In this document: positions 1 through 8,186 of the stretch, one piece after another
Position numbering within the stretch: the first letter of the stretch is position 1
How the letters are laid out: the number at the start of each line of letters is the position of its first letter
Assembly: GCF_017814975.1 (NCBI RefSeq)
Contig: NZ_JAGIQA010000029.1
Location: 1-64,000 of the forward strand
From: Cupriavidus consociatus
GTDB lineage: Bacteria; Pseudomonadota; Gammaproteobacteria; Burkholderiales; Burkholderiaceae
Length of the DNA: 64,000 nt
Reading direction: 5' to 3'
The notes under the pieces: model-generated
The model's input: the letters and a program-made list of their open reading frames with translations, nothing else
Databases searched by the model: none
What the model was told of the DNA's origin: nothing
Made by a program: the position numbers and the translations under genes

Positions 1-2025
1 CCCGCGTCGCAGACGCCGACCGTCAGCGCACGCCTGCTCGACAGCGCGGTCGAGGGCGTGCAGTACGCCGCCACCCCGTCGGGACTGGCGGGCCGGGCCG
101 GCACGGATGGCAGGTTCGACTGCAAGCAGGGCGACAAGGTCACCTTCAACGTGGGCGGCATCGCGCTCGGCACCGCTGACTGCAAGGCGGACATCACGCC
201 GGTGGATTTGGCGGGCACGACGTCGCTGGACGACGTGAAGCTGCAGAACCGCCTGGTGTTCCTGCAGGCGCTCGACGACGACGACAACCCCGCCAACGGT
301 ATCCGCATCGTGACGGCGGTGGCCAACGCCTTCGCCGGCAAGTCGCTGGACTTCTCGGCCGCCGCCGAGGCCTTCGACACGGCGCTTCAGGCTATGATGC
401 CGGCCGATCAGGCTGATGCCTCCGGCGCTGCCTACAGTGCGCGCGCCTTCGGCGCGACGCGGCGCGCGGCTGCCCTCGAGCATTTTGAATCGACGCTGGC
501 GACCGATCTGGGTCAGTCCTCGACCACGCGTATCAGCCAAGCCAGCGCCGGCGGCGAGGTGCAGATCACCAAATACGTGTTGAACGCGCCGGATTCGCTG
601 TACATCCCATACGAAGGCAGCAACGAGGCGGCGCGCAAGGAATTCGCCAAGGGCTTCTTTCCGGCCATCGGCTCAGGTCTGGTATTCAAGGGTGCAAAGA
701 CCAACGGCGCGCTGGAATTCTGGGGTATCACGGACCGCGGCCCGAACGGCGACTCGCCGAATGCCCCGGTGCCGGGCAACCCGACGCTGACCAGCATCAC
801 CAAGATGTTCCCGGCGCCCAGCTACACGCCGTCGATCGGCGTGATCACAGTCGGGGCCAAGGGTGCGACTGTTGAGAGTCTGGTGCCCCTGAAATCCGAC
901 GCCAGCACGCGCATCAGCGGCCGCCCGCTGCCGTTCACCAGCGTGGGCAGCAGCCTGGAGATCCCGTTGTCGGACTCGTTGAAGTACGACGCGGCCAAGG
1001 GCGCCTTCGATCCGCAGGGCCTGGATAGTGAGAGCTTGGTGTACGACGCGGCTGCCAAGGTGTTCTGGACCTCGGACGAATACGGGCCGTTTATCCTCAA
1101 GATCGATGCGGCCACCGGCGTGACCCTCAAGCGCTATGCGCCGGACACCACTGCAGGCAGTCTGCCGGAGGTGCTAAAGCACCGCCGTGCCAACCGTGGC
1201 ATGGAAGGGCTCGCCATGGACAGCGCGACTGGCAAGCTGCACGGCTTCCTGCAAAGCCCAATCGATCCGTTGGACGCCAACGGCAAGAGCATCGAGACCG
1301 TCGACAGCGCAGACTTGGACCAGGACGGCAAGAACACCGACAAGGTCAAGCTGAAGGACTATGCCCAGTTCGCCCGCTGGATCGAGTTCGACCCGAAGAC
1401 CGAGATGTCGAAGTTGTACGCCTATCCGCTGACTTACGCGCTGGCCGCCAATGGTGGGAAGTGGGACCGTAATCGCACTGGCAGCGCCAAGCTTGGTGAC
1501 CTGGTGTCGCTTGGCAACGGCAAGTTTATCGTGATCGAGCAGGGCGCGGACGCCAATGGCGCGGTGCGCAACTTCCTGATGCTGGTGGAAGTGCCGTCCA
1601 ACGTCACCGACATTGCCACAATCGGTATCGAGCTGGAAAAGAACAGTATCGATGCCACCACCGCGAGCGCGGTGTTTTGGGCGAATGTGGTCAAGCTCAA
1701 GAAGACTGTGCTACTTGACTTGAACGCGGCTGGCTGGTCGGCCGAGAAGGCCGAGGGCCTGGCGGTGGTGGACGGGCATACGCTGGCACTCATCAACGAT
1801 AGCGACTTCGGTCTGCGCACTAGCATGGTCGACGCTTCAGGCGCGCTGATCGCAGGCGATCCGACCGAATGCACAGTAGACACCGAGGGCGCCATCGTCA
1901 ACGACGGCAAATGTACGGCCGGTGCGGTCGGCGTGCGCGTGACGCGCGGCAACATCGTGGATCGTAAAACGCGCCTATGGCTGCTGAAGTTCCCGAGGGC
2001 GCTCGGCGGATACACGCTGCCCTAG
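1..2025 (+). CDS. esterase-like phytase-family protein, 5'-truncated
   Basis: The reading frame is open from base 1, so the N-terminus lies outside the window. An internal GTG at 58 is not a convincing start. The N-terminal part, with its CKQGDKVTFNVGG segment, resembles the Ig-like domain of large secreted lipoproteins. The C-terminal ~450 residues match the esterase-like phytase family (beta-propeller type): WGITDRGPNGDSP, DSESLVYD, WTSDEYGPFI and GMEGLAMD are recognisable. These proteins are exported and thought to hydrolyse phosphate or other esters; the substrate is not predictable. The frame ends cleanly at TAG and decayed mobile DNA begins about 40 bases later. Confidence 0.8.
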   Translation, partial: PASQTPTVSARLLDSAVEGVQYAATPSGLAGRAGTDGRFDCKQGDKVTFNVGGIALGTADCKADITPVDLAGTTSLDDVKLQNRLVFLQALDDDDNPANGIRIVTAVANAFAGKSLDFSAAAEAFDTALQAMMPADQADASGAAYSARAFGATRRAAALEHFESTLATDLGQSSTTRISQASAGGEVQITKYVLNAPDSLYIPYEGSNEAARKEFAKGFFPAIGSGLVFKGAKTNGALEFWGITDRGPNGDSPNAPVPGNPTLTSITKMFPAPSYTPSIGVITVGAKGATVESLVPLKSDASTRISGRPLPFTSVGSSLEIPLSDSLKYDAAKGAFDPQGLDSESLVYDAAAKVFWTSDEYGPFILKIDAATGVTLKRYAPDTTAGSLPEVLKHRRANRGMEGLAMDSATGKLHGFLQSPIDPLDANGKSIETVDSADLDQDGKNTDKVKLKDYAQFARWIEFDPKTEMSKLYAYPLTYALAANGGKWDRNRTGSAKLGDLVSLGNGKFIVIEQGADANGAVRNFLMLVEVPSNVTDIATIGIELEKNSIDATTASAVFWANVVKLKKTVLLDLNAAGWSAEKAEGLAVVDGHTLALINDSDFGLRTSMVDASGALIAGDPTECTVDTEGAIVNDGKCTAGAVGVRVTRGNIVDRKTRLWLLKFPRALGGYTLP

Positions 2026-2059
2026 GCCTTGGCAACCGGATGTGCACACTTTGAAAAGT

Positions 2060-2600
2060 TCTTGACCGCTCAACCATGACATCCTAGTTGACTGACTACA
2101 GAAGCGCTTCGTGGACGCCTAAGTCATTCGTCTGATCCCGCTGTATCTGAACAGCGGGCTTATGGATGGCGGGGTGGTGCAGCAACGACGGCACGAGGGC
2201 ACGCCGCAGGGCGGTCCTTGTCGCCGTTGCCGGCGAACGTGCTGCGCGATGAAGGAAACAAGGAATTGGAGCGCCGGAGGCCATTGCTTCGTCTGATACG
2301 CTGACGATGGGAGCGTGCATATGGGCAGTGGGCGGGGCGAGCGCGTTTGGCCGCAAATTCCTCGGTTCGCCTCCTGGGTGGCTGCAGGCGTGTGGTCAAG
2401 CGCAAAGCGGGAGCCGTCGCTGGTGGCGCAACAATGACGGCCCGCTCAAGTGAGTGCTGGATATCGCCTACTTTGCCGGGGTGGGCCTGCCTCGCCTTGC
2501 TTAACCTCAACCTCTCGAACCGCCAGTGCGAACCCGCATGCCCGGTCGTGGCAGGGGGGCAGCCAAGATGGCTGCCCCCTAGGCCGATTGGCTGCGCGGC
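2060..2600 (+). pseudogene. decayed group II intron (reverse transcriptase remnant plus 3' RNA domains)
   Basis: Frames from about 2069 read LNHDILVD, a stop, LQKRFVDA, a stop, VIRLIPLYLNSGLMDGGVV, then HEGTPQGGP. After a frameshift they read LSPLPANVLRDEGNKELERR, the fingers/palm region of group II intron reverse transcriptases. Further on come FGRKFLGS and YFAGVGLPRLA, followed by the LNPPNRR-like end typical of these maturases. Bases about 2545-2582 form a strong GGGGGGCAGCC/GGCTGCCCCC stem in the position of intron domains V/VI. At least two in-frame stops and frameshifts make it non-functional. The 5' half of the intron is missing. Confidence 0.7.
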
Positions 2601-2675
2601 GATAGCAGGCTGCGGGGCCGCGATCACACAGGGTCGCCGCCAGGGCACTCTCAGCACAGCGTGCGGCCTTGCCCG

Positions 2676-2873
2676 CTATTGCGTGTCAACACCGGACGGG
2701 CGGTGCTTCTGGATGATTGCGTGGATTTCCGCATTCAGCTTGCCTTGGTCCTGCCTGCGCTTGGCTTCTGTTGCCCTCAGTGCCTCCGCGCCTTTCGGGT
2801 CGAACCGCCCTTTGACATAGTTCGCAGAGTTCTCTTCGGGAAAGTCCTCGAAGTATTCCGACCATTCACCCAT
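2676..2873 (-). CDS. small hypothetical protein, 65 aa
   Basis: Start chosen at ATG 2873, giving a charged, soluble protein beginning MGEWSEYFEDFPEENSANY, with a long Lys/Arg/Glu/Gln helix in the middle. The composition is that of a real small protein rather than an antisense shadow. No family was recognised and no function can be assigned. It sits alone on the minus strand beside the intron remnant. Confidence 0.4.
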   Translation of the reverse strand: MGEWSEYFEDFPEENSANYVKGRFDPKGAEALRATEAKRRQDQGKLNAEIHAIIQKHRPSGVDTQ

Positions 2874-2879
2874 AACTGA

Positions 2880-3578
2880 CCCCATTTGCGTTGGTGAGGT
2901 GCTAAGAATCGACCAAGCTGTTGCTAATGTCAACGTCAGTGACAGCGCGCGGCCGACAAGGAACGGCAAACCCAGAACACTCAGCGTAAGCGCCTCCACG
3001 AAGTTGTTCCGCTAAACATCGGGCTGCTGTCTCGTCGCGCCGCCTTGGTTGCCGCGGTCTTCTTTGTGGAGTGAGCGACGAGCATATTGCACACGAAGCG
3101 AATTCCGCACCACCGAGCACTGGGTAGTCAGGAGGGGGCGACGAACAGCGCAGCCGCGAGCCACGGTGCCGAGGGACATCCGGAGCTTCTTGTGCGCTTC
3201 CGCCACCTCAGGTTCGTTCGGAACCGGCTTATAGAGCTTTGTACCGATTGGTTCTGCTCGGAAAGGGAGGTGGGGCTGTTTATTTGCTTCATCGCCGATC
3301 TGCGGGGGAACTGGCCGTCCCCAATAGCAGAGATTCGCATAGCGCCCCATTGCTGCCGTTCGAGTTTCGTCCGCCAACGTCTGCTCCACGGTGCGAATCC
3401 GCCATCTCTACCAGACATATAGCGGCACGCAACCAATGCTCCAAACCGCTCGCGTGGTAATCCTGTGGCCAATGGGCAACGTGAGCTGTTTCCTCAGTTG
3501 AGAACCGGGGCAATTAGGCTCGATTCTCGATAGGAACACCGCTATATCGATCACGGCAACCGCCGTCAGCCCGCACCT
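2880..3578. other. gene-poor stretch, no recognised gene
   Basis: About 700 bases with several overlapping medium-length frames on both strands, none with a recognisable motif. A minus-strand frame at 3012-3389 (125 codons) has a plausible middle part but no clear ribosome binding site, and its end looks random. It may be a decayed gene. Confidence 0.35.
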
Positions 3579-3821
3579 TTATGGCGCGACAATGCGGAAC
3601 CAATCCCGCATTGTCTGTCGAACTCGGTTGATCTCTTCTTCGGAAATCTCCATCATTTGGCAGATCGTGTTTCGCAGATGGGCGATCAAGCGCGCGTCCT
3701 GGAGCAGAGCCTTATCGCGGATGAGCTCTGCAAAATAATTTTTCCAGCAGTGTTCAATGACGCCGAGCAGCTGAGAGTAGGTCATCAAGCGAGACTTGTT
3801 ATGTGCTCCCCGCTTTCGCAC
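3579..3821 (-). CDS. small hypothetical protein, 80 aa
   Basis: An 80-residue, mostly helical, charged protein starting MRKRGAHNKSRLMTYSQLLG and containing ISEEEINRVRQTMRDW. It has no signal peptide or membrane segment. It lies between decayed mobile DNA and the tRNA-Ser gene, on the same strand as the tRNA and downstream of its 3' end. Amino-acid usage favours a real gene, but the family is not recognised. Confidence 0.4.
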   Translation of the reverse strand: MRKRGAHNKSRLMTYSQLLGVIEHCWKNYFAELIRDKALLQDARLIAHLRNTICQMMEISEEEINRVRQTMRDWFRIVAP

Positions 3822-3937
3822 GCGGCTGAACAGCCGCTCATGGCCGAACCCGGCCTCCGCTCGTAGTTCGGTAATGACTTTTGCTACCTACAGGCACCTG
3901 GAGTGTAAGCTGAATCGCGGTAAGTGCTTGTTTTCTT

Positions 3938-4025
<88 letters not shown>

Positions 4026-4325
4026 ATGACCCCATCAGGGGTGAGCTGCTTACTACAGGCTTACGGGGGAGTTGTCCACCCGCGCAGCTTGTGCGCGAGC
4101 ACGCTGCACTCCTTGCAATACCGCATGCTCATCAGCGGCCCGCCTGAGCCATTGTCGTTATCGTACAGGATTTGAAGACGTCGAAGAAGTTGATCGCGAA
4201 ACTAAAGCGAGCCTTTGCGTTTCCATTTTTTTTACGACGCGCGATGTCGGCTTCGGCCCATACTCTCAGCGACATGCCCGTGTGGTAGGGTGAGCGTTTA
4301 TTATGAAAGTCATTTTTCTTTTTGC
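4026..4325. other. intergenic stretch, nothing recognised
   Basis: 300 bases between tRNA-Ser and the PAP2 gene. I see no supported gene. A run of eight T at 4229-4236 is not preceded by a convincing stem. The promoter of the PAP2 gene should lie in the AT-rich last 80 bases. Confidence 0.4.
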
Positions 4326-5006
4326 ATGCAATTTTGGCAACTGGTATCCCGTTTGGGTGAGAGTATCTACCTGCTACCGAGTTCGCTTGGTATTGCGCTC
4401 TGGTTGTGCTACCGCATCACTATGGCCAGTGCATTGCGTTGGCTCCTAGCGGTCGGTGCGGCTGCCAGCCTTACCCTCATATCCAAACTTGCCTTCATGG
4501 GCTGGGGGGTTGGAATCCCGGCGCTTGATTTCACCGGCTTTTCCGGTCATAGCGCGATGTCAGCGACTGTCCTTCCCGTGCTGCTCTATTTATGCGCACC
4601 GGCATCGCGCCCCCGTCTGGCATGGTTGGGAGCTGGTTGCGGCATTGGCCTGGCGCTGGTGATTGGTTGGTCGCGACTGGCAGTGGGCGCGCACTCTTCA
4701 TCCGAGGTTTTATCTGGGTTGACGTTGGGGTTTGCAAGCAGCCTAGCCTTTCTTAACTGGCCCGGAAGGGCGTTGCCGCGCAGTGTGGCACCACTTGTCG
4801 CCACTGTCACAGGCTTCATCATCCTGCAAACGTGGCCTCTTCCCAGAGGAATCAGCAATACGCACGGGATGGTAGAGAGAATGGCGCTCCAGCTATCCGG
4901 TCGAGAATATCCACGCCGCCGATCGGAATTCGGGCTGAGGCCTTGCGTTGCGGGCGTGTATGAAACTGACGATCGGACCTTTGCGATAGCGAAGAGACCA
5001 TGTTGA
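4326..5006 (+). CDS. PAP2-family membrane phosphatase
   Basis: 226 residues with several hydrophobic helices. The PAP2 signature is visible as GFSGHSAMSA around residues 67-76 and SRLAVGAHSSSEVLSG around 115-130, which hold the catalytic histidines. The first motif, normally KxxxxxxRP, is degenerate (KLAFMGWGVGIPALD). Members dephosphorylate lipid phosphates such as undecaprenyl pyrophosphate or phosphatidic acid at the inner membrane. ATG 4326 was chosen because the hydrophobic protein begins there. The last ~30 residues are polar and unusual, so the end may be altered. Confidence 0.65.
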   Translation: MQFWQLVSRLGESIYLLPSSLGIALWLCYRITMASALRWLLAVGAAASLTLISKLAFMGWGVGIPALDFTGFSGHSAMSATVLPVLLYLCAPASRPRLAWLGAGCGIGLALVIGWSRLAVGAHSSSEVLSGLTLGFASSLAFLNWPGRALPRSVAPLVATVTGFIILQTWPLPRGISNTHGMVERMALQLSGREYPRRRSEFGLRPCVAGVYETDDRTFAIAKRPC

Positions 5007-5573
5007 GCTTTGAGCGCAACACTACAGGCGACTATTCCACCTCTTAGCTTCGAACGAAGTCAACATCGGAACGACTCAGCCATTGGGTCAAGCTGATTCC
5101 GGATCGCTTTGTCAAGGAATTTGAGCGCCGGTCAAGACCGATCGCGGCGGACGCCGAAGCGATCTGGCTCACTGTGCGGCTATCCCTCAAAGGGTTGGGA
5201 CTTAATGCTGAGGACCAGCAGGTCATCTCTAACGCGGGATCGATCCAGCCAATTGGTCGAGCCAAGGAAGTCGGGATGTATCCGATTTATGCACTAGTTT
5301 CAATAGATCGGGATCTGCGGCGAGCTCACCAATCATCTTGTTATAGAACTGCGTTTCCCCGCCTTAGCAGGGGGAGGCTTCCCATGACTGACAGAAGCTG
5401 TCACGCTCATTGATTCGGACACGCACGGCCTAATTTGTAAGATGGCTCGGCACTGCCAATTCAGCGATCTGGCAATATCTGATGACCGCAAGCAGCCATC
5501 TGTGAAATGTGCGTGACATTGGCGAAGATCGGCACGCGATTCTTGATCGCTACGCAGTTTCCGCATCAAAAGA
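5007..5573. other. intergenic stretch with one unassigned frame
   Basis: A plus-strand frame is open from 5048 to 5413 without a good ATG; the first start-like codon is GTG 5174. It encodes a fairly natural-looking segment including IPDRFVKEFERRSRPIAADA and GMYPIYALVSIDRDLRRAH, then becomes random-looking after about 5340. It may be the remnant of a gene. The rest holds nothing I recognise. Confidence 0.3.
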
Positions 5574-5990
5574 ATGTACAAATCAATACTCGACGACGAT
5601 CTCTGGGCAATGATTCAGCCACTGTTGCCAGCGCCAAAGCCCAGGCTTCCAGGATGTCCCGGACGCAACCGGCTTGGCGATCGCGCCGCGCTGAGTGGCA
5701 TTATCTTTGTACTCCAGACTGGCATTCGTTGGGCAAAGTTGCCTCAGGAAATGGGATGTGGCTCTGGGATGAGTTGCTGGCGACGACTGCGGGCCTGGCA
5801 AGAGGCCGGTATATGGGACAAGCTATCTGAGGTACTGGTCGCCAATGTTTGCGAAGCTGACAACATTGATTGGTCACGTGCCACTGTTCGTTCCTCTTCC
5901 CTTCGCCGCGTGGAACCGCTCGAACAGCAGGATCCAACCTCACTGATTGAGGTCGACCACGTTCAAAGCACCAATTCTTAGCGGATGCGA
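5574..5990 (+). pseudogene. IS5-family transposase remnant (IS427-like first frame)
   Basis: The frame starts at ATG 5574 (MYKSILDDDLWAMIQPLLP) and contains the family hallmarks ALSGIIFVLQTGIRWAKLP, GCGSGMSCWRRLRAWQEAG and DWSRATVRSSSLR. After about 5925 the expected TGPNPxDRGRxGSKH motif can be followed only in another frame (GRPRSKHQFLADAKF), behind a stop. The catalytic second half is absent: AT-rich, non-coding DNA follows from about 6040. This is therefore a frameshifted, truncated element. No terminal inverted repeats were identified. Confidence 0.75.
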
Positions 5991-6039
5991 AATTCGGTCT
6001 GGTGACTAGAGCAACTTGGACCGATTGGCTGCGTCACTA

Positions 6040-7016
6040 ACATAACGCCGCATCGTTTATACGCGTATTGTAAAAATTGAGCGCTGATGTAACTCGCTGG
6101 ACTCCTCAACTTTAAGAAGGGTGCAAGGCGACATCGTCAACGCAGAAATAAAATTTTTCAATGGTCGAAATTCCTTTTATTATTTCGAAAAAAGGTAAAG
6201 TGGGTTATCGAGACAATATTACTTTTGGTTGTGATAAATAAATTATCACTTCTTAACTCGGATTTCGAACTCGTTTTTTTTATGGAACCAACCCCGAGGT
6301 AATTCTAGCATCGACTATATGCTGCTGGAAGCATCGATATAAAAAATGGGTGTAGCCGCGGGGACGGTCTACACCCTAACGGGTTGGCAAGGGGTCAAGC
6401 TTGCCAACGTCGATTATTGATGAGAACATGGATCTCGTCTTACCCTACCTTGGTAGGCCACACCCTTAGGTGGGGAACGCAGCGACGATCGTCCGATACT
6501 GCGGTTAATAATTGTCGGGGAAAGCAGCGTCGTTCTCCGTAATTGTCTGTTTGGTTATGCAAAACGTTGCAGTTTTCCGTAAAACTTAGGTTTGTCAGTT
6601 CGAGATGCGAAGATCAAATTGATCTGCATTTTTGCGGCGATACGAAACGCGATTCCCTGGTGCACGTGCGTCGGGCGTAGTCGGGGTTCCGCGAACGCGG
6701 ATGATCGGTCTGACATCTGACACAGGCCAATTAGGCCGCTTATCTAAGTTTCACGATCGCGAAAGTATGGTCCAGAGCCAGCGGCCCGGCGGAAAAGCAT
6801 TCAACGGCGGATCGCAGCAGTGCTCACGCTGACGAGATAGCTTATCGAGGCTCGATCGCGCTCGAAACCATACGGAGTCGTCCGACTCCGCGGGTTTGCT
6901 GCCGTCGAAAATGGCTTGTCCATTCCAAAGAAGGGCAGTGCCAACACCGCAGGGCCGCCAATTGTTAAGACATATGGTTGTCATCAATGTGTCATAACAT
7001 TTTTTGCTGGTGACGG
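6040..7016. other. AT-rich gene desert
   Basis: Nearly 1 kb without a credible coding frame, much richer in A and T than its surroundings between about 6060 and 6620. It contains a dyad GTGATAA-ATAAA-TTATCAC at about 6223-6241 and a cluster of stem-loops at 6348-6530. The composition suggests foreign or decayed DNA, or a structured RNA locus. Confidence 0.5.
6348..6410. other. two tandem stem-loops (possible structured RNA)
   Basis: The first hairpin pairs GGGTGTAG with CTACACCC. The second pairs GTTGGCAAG with CTTGCCAAC over a short loop, a few bases further on. Weaker palindromes (CCTACC/GGTAGG and CACCC/GGGTG) follow by about 6480. No U-tract directly follows either stem, so a simple terminator pair is not the best reading. 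Confidence 0.4.
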
Positions 7017-7028
7017 ATGGAGGGCGTG

Positions 7029-7541
7029 ATGGAAAATACAAATAGATGGCTTGAGAAAACGGATGCCGGACGCCTGGAAGTGGCTTCGCGCAAGGGCGGG
7101 TTGGACCGCCGAACTCGCTCGCTGCTGATTATGGTGGACGGGCGGATTGGCTATGAGAAGTTGGGGGTGTTGGCCAACCAACTCGGGCTCGAGCCCGCTG
7201 CCATCGAGAGGCTATTGCTGTCCGGGCTAATCCGGAAGGCAGGGCCCAGCACCGATTCACAAGCACTGACTGTCGTCCAATCGGCTGCTCTCTCATCGCC
7301 GTCAAAATCGCCAGTGCGGAAAAGGTCGCTCGCAGCTGCCAAATTCTATCTGATGGACATCGCTGTTCGTACTTTTGGGACGATCGACCATCCAATCCGA
7401 AAGCAGCTCATCGCGGCAACCGACGTGTCGTCCGTGCAGATGGCCTTTGATAAACTTCTCGAAAACCTACGGACAACCGCCACCCCGACCCTAATCGAGC
7501 AAATCGAGGCTTCATTTCGCGATCAGCTTCCCGAGGGATAG
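7029..7541 (+). CDS. conserved hypothetical protein, 170 aa
   Basis: ATG 7029 is chosen because GGAGGG lies six bases upstream; an ATG at 7017 is in frame but lacks this. The N-terminal half (SRKGGLDRRTRSLLIMVDGRIG, then a helix pair ending in LLLSGLI) resembles the winged-helix-like segment of a group of Burkholderiales proteins of unknown function. A variable linker rich in Ser/Pro follows, then a helical C-terminal region. There is no signal peptide. The function is not known to me. The neighbouring c-di-GMP enzyme gene is convergent, so the context gives no direct clue. Confidence 0.7.
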   Translation: MENTNRWLEKTDAGRLEVASRKGGLDRRTRSLLIMVDGRIGYEKLGVLANQLGLEPAAIERLLLSGLIRKAGPSTDSQALTVVQSAALSSPSKSPVRKRSLAAAKFYLMDIAVRTFGTIDHPIRKQLIAATDVSSVQMAFDKLLENLRTTATPTLIEQIEASFRDQLPEG

Positions 7542-8186
7542 TCGAAGGGGATTCGGCTGGAGCCGGCATTACGAAGGGGAGGTGTGCCGCTAAGTTGGTA
7601 CTTTGGCAGTAACTATCGAGCCAGTGCTTCCCCCTGCCGCAGAGGGGAAAGCCCATGCCGACGCCATTGATACACTCCATCCGCGTTGGATCGTGACAGC
7701 TGGGGGAACAGTCACTGGCCGCCGCCGGGGGCGCCTTAGGGCGCCCTCGTTATTGAGGGTGGCTCAATAGCCGTCGTATTAGCGTCCGGCGCTCGCATCG
7801 TTCCGTCCGGGCCCTGGATCATCAGATCCACCTTCTTTTCTTTTGCGCGCCGCGGCGGGGCGGCATCCCATGTATCGAAAGGCTTGCGGTCGAACAGCCC
7901 AGCGGTCATTCTGCCGGATCCACGTGGATGTTTTGTAGGTCTGGCTTGGGTGCTCGGGTAGTGGTAGCAAACGCCGTCCGACAAAAGAAAGGCCCCCGTC
8001 AACATGTGTCGAGGGCCACAAGTGTTGACGGGTATCCGCAGACCTGTCACTAACATCCTTACATGGAAGGCGCCCCGTGACATCCCCCACTTCGGGGTGA
8101 TCGGAAACCCCGCCCTGTCGGCAAAAGTCGCGGCTTTCGCCTCCAGCCGTTCTACGGCTGCACAAGCCGGGTGCCAGCCGCTGCTA
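7542..8186. other. intergenic stretch with hairpins
   Basis: This 645-base stretch holds a GGGCGCC/GGCGCCC hairpin at 7729-7746, which may help end transcription of the upstream gene. It also holds a 10-bp inverted repeat CCCGTCAACA/TGTTGACGGG at 7995-8032 with an 18-base loop, and a CCCCACTTCGGGG-type stem near 8085. A minus-strand frame (7736-8005) begins MLTGAFLLSDGVCYHY but lacks a ribosome binding site and is not supported. Confidence 0.4.

Noticed and set aside
3012..3389. 125-codon minus-strand frame in the gene-poor region
   Set aside because: No ribosome binding site or family motif; overlapping frames of similar length exist on both strands, so a decayed or chance frame is more likely.
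5048..5413. Unassigned plus-strand frame with natural-looking composition
   Set aside because: No proper start codon and its end reads as random; kept only as a note.
7736..8005. Minus-strand frame beginning MLTGAFLLSDGVCYHY
   Set aside because: No ribosome binding site, and it overlaps hairpin-rich DNA.
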